Position numbers and translations under genes: made by a program. Below are positions 55,541 through 64,000 of a stretch of DNA of 64,000 nucleotides, one piece after another. Numbering within the stretch: position 1 is the first letter of the stretch; each line of letters opens with the position of its first letter. The notes beneath the pieces were generated by a model. The model was given only the letters and a program-made list of their open reading frames with translations, had not been told where the DNA came from and made no database searches. The stretch is from Turritopsis dohrnii (taxonomy: Eukaryota > Cnidaria > Hydrozoa > Anthoathecata > Oceaniidae): contig BQMF02000028.1 of the NCBI GenBank assembly GCA_027922465.2, positions 310,001 through 374,000 on the forward strand. The letters run 5' to 3'.

Positions 55541-58500
55541 GTGAAAGCATTGGTGAAAGAAAGTAAAATGGAAAGTAAGCAAACTCCGAAAAATGTTGAA
55601 GATGAAAATAAGGAAAATAACAAACGAAAGTATTTTACTCCTAAAAAAGAAGAACAAGAAACATGCTGGAAGCGTATTAATGTTTCTCGAGGATTATATG
55701 CAAGTACAAGTAAGTATAAAGTTTCCTTTCGAAAATTTCATTTCATCAAGAAAGTGCAAGCTGAAATTTGTGTATGCTTTGCGTTTGCAGGGCTAATGAC
55801 AAATGTTTAAAGTGAAGGGGCCTATTGTCAAAATTTTTTTGAAAATCAGACCCTCAAAATATATGTTTTTTTATAATAACAAGCAATATAAGAACATAAG
55901 GTTTCATTGGCCTAAAAGTTAAGAACAAGCTAAGAAAATTAAAGGCTTGAGAGACCTTGTTCTTAACATTTTACTTCTCATAACTAGTGCTAAACAGACG
56001 GAAGAAAAGGATAAAATATGTGTACGTACTAAAACAAGTAACACTCTAGATTACCCTAGATCATGCTAGACTAGGCTAGATCACGCTGGAAATAAAAAAT
56101 TCAACGTTCGCCCATTCGTGGTCATTCCCTTGTTTTAACAGAAAACGAATGGGACACATGGGAGGACTGCAAAATTGATTTGAAAGATTTGTATGCTGTT
56201 GTTTGGCAGAGATCCACCAACAAAAAGCTGCGTGAGTGTCACAACGTCAACTATACTCGAAGCATCACGTATGTCATGGATATTGAAGAGTACAACCAAC
56301 ATCCAAGCAACATCATTTGATGTTGCAAACTTATAAATTAGTTGAAACATGATCGAATAATAGTTCATCATAACATTGATGGAGCTGAGTTTTTATCGCA
56401 AGAACACGATTTGACTATTCCACACGGAAATAGCAAGAAAAAACTGACATCATATCGACTAACAATGCATTCTGTGAAAAAAGAATTGGAACAAGATGAT
56501 CGTCCTGGTCCAATCATCATGGACGAGTTTGAGAAAGAACACAACATATTTGCTAGACTTTCAGAATCATGTATACCACGAAATACACAACAGATTTATA
56601 ACTTTCAACAGAAACAAAAACAGACATCCTCGAAGGATGACATTAATAATATTTTGTTTTCGATGCTTGATCAGCCAGAAAACAGTGGCGCGTTTGACCA
56701 TCCTCTAAGTCAAATGCAACCGTTTGTCCGAGAGTTCAAGCTGTCCTCAGGAGAACAGCCTAGTTGTGCTTTGTTTCTAGATCAAACAGTCCCTGATGTT
56801 GTGCGCTTTTGCACCGGAGATGGAAAAATTTTGCCACTTGTAGCTGATACTACGTTCAACATAGGGAACTACTATTTTACACAGACTACGTTCAGAAATC
56901 TTAGCATTTTTGGCAGGCAGTCAAACGGAATGATAAAGCAGCGTTGTCAGTACAAGTGATTGGGACGGACGATTGCGATGAACTGTATGATGGACTTTTG
57001 TCTGAAATGGATCGATCAACAGTTCACTTGATAGGTATTGAGCATGTAAAGGACAACATTTCGATGAAGCTTAATGAACTCAATATCCCATTGATGAAAC
57101 GACAGATCATCATAGATGATATATTTGGCCCCAATGGACTAACATCATTCAACACGTCAGAAGAGTAGGATGAAATGGTTGACATCCTGAAAGTCAAATG
57201 GTTTGATATCGAATCACATTTCTCCAAGAACAATCCACCGAATCAGTTCATTAGCTATTTTGAGAGGTACAAGCAAGACAACATAAAGACGAAGTTATCA
57301 AACATCGTGTTATCATCGATAAAAGCGAAGAAACCGCATACGCAGAACAGCATTGAGTGGTTGAATAAGTTGAGTAAGCAGGAAATAGATGTTTGCGAAT
57401 TCAGCGGGTTTCACAAGACCACAACGTTATCGGAAGCATTTGGCAAACTCAAAAACCGATACATCAGATTATACAGAGGTTCATTGAAAGCGCTTTACGG
57501 TGAAGGTCCTTATATTGTGGCAAGACGCATCTTACGAAGATAGAATCGATGCAAGCAAAATGTTTTTGAAGCATATTACCGCCTTGTTCAACAAGTTCAG
57601 TGGAGAAGAAGAGCAACAGTTGCAAATACATGTGTCTGCATCAACGGCTGACGAAATTGTAGATAAAGAAGTAATGTCATCACAAGCTGGTCAAGAAGAA
57701 AAATCGATCAAATTGCCGTTCGGCTATGAAAACATCGGGATAAACGCTGATCAAGTTCTAGAAGACTCTCTGAAAGAAATGTTTTTAAGAGCAGAACAAC
57801 TGCTGAACGAAGAAGATACAATTTTGAAAGCTGCTTCCTCTGCTTCCTCTAGAATTTATACAGTACGAAGTTCATACAGAAATGCACTGCATATTGTTGA
57901 AGCAAAAGGAAGAAACAGGGATTATTTGCACTGCGATTGTAAAACTTTTTCTTGGTACAAGATGTGTCAACATGGTATCGCAGCTAGTCATAAATTGAAC
58001 TTTTCATTTGACTACTTTGTGGAAGCTCGAAAAAAAGTATGCAGTGTCAAAAATTCGCTCACAGCGGCTATCGAAAAAAATTTGCGAGTCACTGAGCAGG
58101 GAATGAAAAGGAACGAAATCAAGAAGGCAGCATCTAAACAACGAAAACGAGCGAATAACCAGGTTTCTAAGGAAAACACACCTACAGTATTAATATCACC
58201 ACCGCCAGTTTCGACTCGATCAAAGGCGCAGCAAGATTCACTAGACTCTTCTACTCAGAATTATGCCTGGATGCAGGAAGAGGTAACGTGTCCTGGCACT
58301 TCTGCTGTTTCCTCGTCAACGTCAACATCTGTCGCTAATATTGCCTTACCGCTTGATAGTCAGCCTTCAACTGCATCTTATGTACTCACAGCCACTCCAA
58401 ATCAGGGATCTGCAGCCAGTTATTCATCAACTGCCGCCTCATCTCAGAGAAATATGAGCACCTGTCCAACGCAGCAAAGTTCCAGCTCTGTTGCTCCAGC

Positions 58501-58960
58501 ATGGCCATTTATGAATCAACCCAGTTACTTCCAGATGATGCAGCAACCTATGTACTCAGCCATGCCTAACAATGTTTGGCCACAGCTCTCTAATAATTCC
58601 ACCCCTAGCTACTGTAATAATCCCAGCTTCATCTCATCACCATCACCTGTACAATCATTTAAGTGGCACTCTGGAATGTCTCCACATAAATACGAAGTTG
58701 TTCTGCTACCAAATAATGTTAAGAAATGCTATGGGTGTGGTATGCAATTCCCTGAGTGTTACCGACACCCACCCAAAAACATCGTCGTGAGACATAGGGA
58801 CAGAAGAATTCAGGGAATCGATGTCCATGGTCAACCTATTTTCAGTCGAGATTACCAGCATACGTATTATCACTTAAAGAGCGAACACATCTTAAGGAAG
58901 AATCCTACGTTCAGTTCGACAGCGTATGTTAGTAAACAATTGCACAATGATATTGTTTGA
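55541..58960 (+). pseudogene. MULE transposase with SWIM finger
   Basis: A short first exon (to a GTAAGT donor at 55710) is followed from about 56142 by ENEWDTWEDCKIDLKDLYAV and QHPSNI. The next frame (56342-56959) carries DQPENSGAFDHPLSQM and the catalytic start LVADTTFNIGNYYFTQTTFR. Then come VIGTDDCDELYDGLLSEM (second acidic site) and HLIGIEHVKDNI, VDILKVKWFDIESHFS, and KAASSASSRIYTVRSSY. The SWIM finger is YLHCDCKTFSWYKMCQHGIA (C-x-C...C-x-H). The last 250 residues are Ser/Thr/Gln/Pro-rich and end in a Cys/His cluster (KCYGCGMQFPECYRH). Breaks are at about 56320 (stops), 56955, 57167 (TAG) and 57530. The long 3' frame (57500-58960) is undamaged. It resembles multi-copy cnidarian MULE-like proteins rather than the ZSWIM3 type at 12736. 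Confidence 0.78.
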
Positions 58961-59610
58961 TGTGGCGATGCTTTCAATTTTGTTAACCAGTCTGGTCTGA
59001 GGATCGTGCCAGTCTAAAAGGTTTTTTTTAACTTTGATGTTATAAAGACTCATCGTTCTTTAGTAGGAAAGTCTTATAATTTTGTTCGGGAAATCGAGAG
59101 CAATTTTGAGGAATGCTTCGTTTCTTACAATAGCTTAAAAGATCATCCCAAGCAAGTTTTGATGGTCTTAACTCTTTGGGTACCGCAAGCTTTTTGAAAA
59201 AATCTTAGAAATTTTACCCGTTGTCACAATTTAGCTTATAACTCTTGAAGTTTTAGTTATAAACCTATATATATTTGGAAAGCTAATTACAAATTCTATC
59301 TAAGGATGACAAAATCAAATTTTTAAAAAAAATATGATGACGTCAGCATTTCCTCAAAATCAATTTCTTTTCAAGAAAAAAATATTATTTTATAAATTTT
59401 ATGTTTAAAACAGGCTACAAGGTTGAAAAATGAAGCAAGGCTTATGAAACTTGGCTTAGATTTGATTCATTATATCATCTAGCAATAGCAAAAAAACTTT
59501 TTGAAAAGAAGGTGCTGATGGATATTTATCCGCTGTCCAAATTTGCCTATTTTTCCATAAAATTCCTAAAAAAACAAGTTTTCGTGAATAATTTTACCGT
59601 TAGGCTAGAA
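58961..59610. other. Noncoding stretch
   Basis: No gene or terminal repeat is recognised; AT-rich with A runs. It separates two convergent transposase genes. Confidence 0.55.
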
Positions 59611-59695
59611 TTAATAATAACCAAATCGAAAAAATAAATAAAACATGTTAAGTGTCTGTAGTACTGTAAAAAGTGTCAGATGAGTCAAAACAATC

Positions 59696-61790
59696 TCAAG
59701 ACAGTTGCACCTTGGTATGGTACTCCGTGAAGCATTTACGACGAATGAACTTTTTGCACTGTTCGCAGAAATTATAAGTTTTTTTGTATCTAGGTTTTCC
59801 TTTATCATTTTTCTTGTAGCCACAATGAACACAACATCTTTTTTCATCAGGATACTTGCTAATGGCAAAATGCCTTCCTTTCAGCCTTGGTTGAAAAGCA
59901 TTCCCGGGAACCTTAACATTCACGAACTCGTCGTAGTGTACTTGCAACTGCGGCTCAACTAACTGATGGATGAGGGAAACACGAAACTTCTTATGTGATT
60001 GGTACTTCATTCCTAGATCAGGATACTTGGGAAAATACAAAACCATTGCATTGATGATGGCCAATTACATAAGTCTAACAAAACATTTCTTCCACCACTT
60101 CAATGTTTTTCTTGCAAAGGGATAACTTGATAGATATTGGTCGCACTTATCTACGCCAATCATAAACTTGTTGTATTCAACAACAGCGGACGGCTTTTGA
60201 ACTGGGTTTACATCACCGCGTCTGAAGACATTTTCTTTATGGGTCCCTTGTATGGTTGTGATGACATAAACATCCCTTTTATCGAACCAATGAACTGAAA
60301 CTAGGTTGTTGATACGCAAAAACATCATTTCGCCCCGTTTCAGTTTTTTGTGAAATCTCGGCGGAAAGTTACCACGATCCCGTCTAATAGTACCATGAGC
60401 ATAGGTACTTCGGTTCTCTAAGTCTTCCATAAGCTTCTTGTTAGAATAGAAGTTATCAAAGTAAAGATTGTGGTTTTTGTCTAAATAATGTTCCATTAGA
60501 TCAAAAACTATGTGATAGGATAATTCATGCTCACTTATTCCTGCGTCAATCTTTCCGGTGTAGATCTGGAACTGTAAACAATATCCACTCGAGGCTTCAC
60601 ATAAAGCCCATACCTTTATCCCAAACTTTGTAGGCTTTTTGGGCATGTACTGGATAAAATTAACCCGACACCGGGTTCCTATCATCTGTTCATCGATGGA
60701 TAGTTCCTTCTCTGGAGTGTACTGATGGCCGAATGTATTATTCAAAATACCCGGTAGCGTTCCAAATTTATATAATTTTCCACCTTCTTGGTCATTGCTG
60801 TGAGATAAATGCAGGTATTTCATAATTTCAAAGAATCTTTTCCTTTTCATAATAGTAGGAAACCAAGGCATTTGAGTTATCCCATCTCGGCTCCAGTAGT
60901 CGTGGAATTTTGGTAGATCCACAAAGCCCATGGCAATAATCAAACCGAAAAATGCCTTCATTTCTTCCACTGTTGTGTCTTTCCAGTTGTTTATCACCTT
61001 TCCTTGTTGCCTATAGTACCTATTACTCTCATCTACAATATCTTGAATGATGGCATCAGAGAAGAATAAGTTGAAGTACTCATAGGGTGTGTCTGCCGCA
61101 GATGATACACGATCTGGTCCGCTAACCTCTGCGAATGGTTTATATACTTTTGGATTTTTAAACAGATTGTTTTCATCCATCCAAGGGTTTGCAGGAGCGA
61201 CATTGGCAGCACCACGTCCACGACCACGAACACTGTTGCCACTACCAGGAACACCCCGGCCACATGCATGGTTACCACAAACACATCCACGATTACCACG
61301 TCCATGGTTACCACGTCCACGGCTACCACGTCCACAATTACCACGTCCATATCCATTGCTACAATGGGAACTGGAAGAGCCAGTTAATTCAGCTTCACTT
61401 GTTTCTGATTCAGTGTCAACCTATAAAATGAAATAGAACGTAATATTTTCATGCAAGAAAATGTAAGTGGCGCCGGTCAGCTGAAAATTTTGGTGGCATG
61501 CAGCATGGCTTCTTGGATGATAATTTTTTATTTTGTGACTTTTTTAGTGCTAGCAGTGGGTAAGTAAAAGTAATAGTGCCAAACCTTGCTTTCAAAGGAT
61601 AAATCTGCAAAGTTATCTTCCTGATCTGTATTTGTCTCACAAGCATCATTCTGCAACATGGCTAACTGTGTGTTGCGGCACGCTGTCATCAATAAAAATT
61701 TCAGAATCTCTGTAACAGGGATCATCATCATTATCTTCACTGAAGTCTGAATCTATTTCAGACAAAGAATCTTCGTCATCTGAAGCAAAA
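59696..61790 (-). pseudogene. piggyBac transposase with one in-frame stop
   Basis: On the minus strand an acidic first exon (about 61790-61580, DDEDSLSEIDSDFSEDN) carries a one-base shift and leads to a GT donor. The next exon (from about 61422, VDTESETSEAELTG) encodes a Gly/Arg stretch (GRGNCGRGSRGRG) before MDENNLFKNPKVYKPF. The core follows: YFNLFFSDAII, FGLIIAMGFVDLPKFHDYW, YTPEKELSIDEQMIG (catalytic Asp), NHNLYFDNFYSNKKL (second Asp), NKFMIGVDKCDQYLSSYPF (third Asp). A TAA at 60065-60067 interrupts FVRLM and LAIINAMVLY; reading then continues to a cysteine-rich tail CCVHCGYKKN...CEQCKK...KCF, the usual piggyBac C-terminal finger. Apart from this stop and the exon-1 shift it is intact. 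I did not find TTAA-flanked ends. Confidence 0.88.
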
Positions 61791-61822
61791 ATCCCAGCTA
61801 TAACTCAGCGCTGCAAATAACG

Positions 61823-61846
61823 GCCGGTCAGCGGTCAATGACCGGC
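61823..61846. repeat. GCCGGTCA palindrome
   Basis: GCCGGTCA (61823-61830) and TGACCGGC (61839-61846) form inverted 8-mers. ACCGGTCA also recurs at about 61899 and CGCCGGTCAG at 61471, so it is a local cluster of the same motif. Confidence 0.75.
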
Positions 61847-61989
61847 AATACAAGGCATTTGATCATGTATTTTTTCTAATGGTTGATCAACTTGACCGGT
61901 CAGAATTAATTTTATTGAAATGAAAGAACCATCAGATTTTTACGAAATATGATGATTGCTTGATAGCGAGGGATAACACTCCCTATAAC

Positions 61990-62035
61990 GCTCCTAGAGT
62001 TAGGCAAGACGTGCTTTTAATCGCGCACGAAGATA
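61990..62035. mobile_element. Fragment of hAT 3' noncoding region
   Basis: AAGACGTGCTTTTAATCGCG and the following CACGAAGATACT match 18440-18475 in the 3' part of the intact hAT with few changes. The Tigger element at 62036 starts right after it. Confidence 0.6.
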
Positions 62036-64000
62036 CTTTAAGGTGATTAATTTTCGCGGGGATTAATTTTCGCGGTTCAGCCCATCCGCGAAATTTTGGC
62101 ATTTCGCGGGGATTTATTTTCGCGGATGACGCATTTCCAAATACTTCGCGGGGACTTATTTTCGCGGATGAGGCAAAATTTGACGATTTTTAAAATGTAA
62201 CAAAATAAGTTCTAAAATAGTATTTTTGGACTTACAAGGGAATTAATCATCGAAAAGTTTCAGATTTCTAGCTGGCCAGGGAATTAGATCCTTTAAAGGG
62301 GTTAAGTAAAAACAGTAAAATCGAGACAAAGTTATTATTTACCATGGTTCAAACTATCTTAATAACAAACAAACTCATTAGTAGATAAAACACAACACAA
62401 TATAATAAAAACGAGAATCTCTTGCGACATTTAAAAAATAGTCTTATGGTTCATCATCAAACGCATCAAACGCATTACGAGAAAAATCAACATCAGCTTC
62501 ATCACTAGAGGCGGGTACATATTCTTCTTCTTCTTTATCTTCCGATTCATCCGCTACGTGTTCGCTTCTACGAGTGTACGCGACCTTTAATTGCCCTTCT
62601 GTAAGGTTGGAAATAGATGTCAAGTTAGGTTGATTATCTTCGTTTGAGACTGGCAGCATCGGATCGATATCCTGAAAAGGATCGAGTGATTCAAGACCTT
62701 CGATACCAGATTCAAGGGCTTCAGTGATACCTGCAGTTTTCCAGGCGCTTTTGATAACATTCTTGCCATCCTCTTTCGTCATATCATTATACAGATCTAC
62801 CATCCATTGAGCGTGGATAGGCTTCAAGCGGGAAAGAAGCAATGGAACGGTAATATCTTGCAGTGATTTGCCTTCATCTAGCTGTATTCCAATTTGTCTG
62901 GTATACCATTCATTAAATTTTCCACTTGTATACTTTTTAGCGTATCCATTGACGGTCAGATCAACAGGCTGCAGCAAGTGCGTCATATTAGCAGGAACAC
63001 ATGTGATTTTAATGTTTTGTTTTTCAAAAAGATCCAAAACTGCTTCCGTCATCTGCCCTGTAAAAACGTCCATTATAACTAACGCTTTTTGATCGATTGG
63101 CAAATTTTCCTCTTTAATTACGTTGTCGATGTAAGGCTTTAGAACCTCATTGATCAATTTGCAAGCTTCGTTTTCATTGCTGTAGTGAGTCTCATTGTAG
63201 CTCAACGAAAACCCATCAGGAAATTTAAATCGTGGAAGACATTTCGTAGTTTTACCTTTGTAAATTAATTGCATTGGTAAGAACTTATCATTGAATGTGA
63301 TCGCAAATGTTGCAGTGATTGTTCTTTTATCTCAACTCCCTGCTACAGCAACCGTTTTGGAATTTTTTTCTGCGAGTGTTGATCTACCAACTGGCACATA
63401 TTTAGTAGGTGTTTGGTCGATGTTGATAATGAGAGAATCGGGAATTTTGTGACGATTAACTTTCGATACGATATCGTTAAGGTATAGCAGTTTGGCTTCC
63501 TTAAAAGCACCATCAGGAATCTGTAACTTAGACGTTGTGGCCCTACGACGAACAAAGTTCATTCTTCTGAATAAGCTTTGAGCCCAGTGAGAAGATTCGA
63601 CATCAATATTTCCGATACGGTCTGGATAGCGAGCCATTAAAGCTTTTGCACAACATTTTGCGACACCTCTGGAGATAACAGCCCCCCTGTTACTAGCTGA
63701 TAAGAGATACTTCTGAACCATTTCGTCTATGCAACCAAGTAGAAGTTTTCTTCCTCGCTTTTCCGCAGGTATTGATTTCTCAGGAACTGTTCCTTTTTTC
63801 TTTGCAACAGAGATTTGCTCTTCATACTTTTTTCGAAATGTACGCCCGGTACTTTCATTCAAGTTTGCAAATTTTGAACTAAATTTTCTGACCGCAGCAA
63901 TCGGACCATTCTCACTAGCATACTTCCCTATGCTATGGCGATCTTCTGGTGTATATTTAGCGTATTCAGTTTTTCTCTTTGATGGTCTGTTAATGATTTC
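62036..64000 (-). mobile_element. Tigger/pogo element 2, runs off the window
   Basis: TA (62034-62035) precedes CTTTAAGGTGATTAATTTTC, similar to the tip of Tigger 1. It is followed by four copies of CGCGGGGA(C/T)TTATTTTCGCGG-like sequence (62058-62175). The transposase gene on the minus strand runs toward this end. The 5' terminus lies beyond 64000. Confidence 0.82.
62444..64000 (-). CDS. Tigger 2 transposase, one in-frame stop, 5' partial
   Basis: On the minus strand the frame enters at the window edge with EIINRPSKRKTEYAKYTPED, the psq-type helix-turn-helix (IGKYASENGPIAAVRKFSSK). The CENP-B-like domain follows (RGRKLLLGCIDEMVQKYLL; WAQSLFRRMNFVRR). The catalytic triad is visible as NIDQTPTKYVPVG, LVIMDVFTGQMTE and LLQPVDLTVNGYAKK (D, D, D). 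A TGA at 63332-63334 falls inside VAVAGS/DKRTITATF in the same frame; a Ser codon TCA there would make it open from the window edge to 62444. It ends in an acidic tail (SEDKEEEEYVPASSDEADVD). It binds and cuts its own ends at TA. It is much better preserved than Tigger 1. Confidence 0.88.

Noticed and set aside
61089..61436. Plus-strand Pro/His-rich open frames
   Set aside because: They are the antisense of the Gly/Arg repeat in the piggyBac N terminus.

Overview
The window looks like nuclear DNA of an invertebrate animal. It is AT-rich, spliced genes have GT-AG introns, and Helitrons, hAT, MULE, Tigger/pogo, piggyBac, PIF/Harbinger, Penelope-like and Academ-like elements occur side by side. 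A cnidarian or sponge would fit; this is an inference from the repeat content, not from a marker gene. I recognise no host gene, tRNA or rRNA. Every coding region I can identify is a transposase or other mobile-element protein, and nearly all carry stops or frameshifts.

Layout. 1-7734: Helitron-type elements (5'-TC, 3' hairpin plus CTAG, insertion between A and T), including one Helitron inserted in inverted orientation into a sibling copy (570-5407) and a head-to-tail array of three short units (5408-7048). 7762-8639: remains of a Penelope-like element. 9815-12720: decayed hAT transposase. 12736-27064 (minus): a ZSWIM3-like MULE transposase gene whose intron holds a 12-kb transposon (13901-25938), which in turn holds a 4.2-kb hAT element (14755-18916). 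28870-51990: a second decayed hAT split by a stack of insertions. The first is an Academ-like element D (29369-45227), carrying a sister Academ-like element B (29536-37701) in its left end and a pogo-like element (about 39905-43265) in its coding region; the pogo-like element carries a TTAA-flanked MITE (40502-41401). The second is a Tigger element (46195-51566) with a TIR element (46656-49783) inside it and a Helitron (46980-48610) inside that. 52004-52514: PIF/Harbinger fragment. 55541-58960: a MULE with SWIM finger. 59696-61790: piggyBac. 62036-64000: a second, nearly intact Tigger.

The most interesting content is the family present three times (A 13901-25938, B 29536-37701, D 29369-45227). 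Its spliced gene encodes a large protein with N-terminal Cys/His fingers, a conserved core, a FEN1/XPG-like nuclease with helix-hairpin-helix, and a C-terminal tesmin/TSO1-like CXC domain. All three copies have terminal inverted repeats starting 5'-TAG(T/A)C and perfect 3-bp target duplications (TAG, ATT, ATA). The nuclease and short duplication point to the Academ superfamily (XPG-bearing branch). The CXC tail and the long TIRs of copy B may make this an undescribed lineage. The nesting gives a relative order of insertion for about ten elements.
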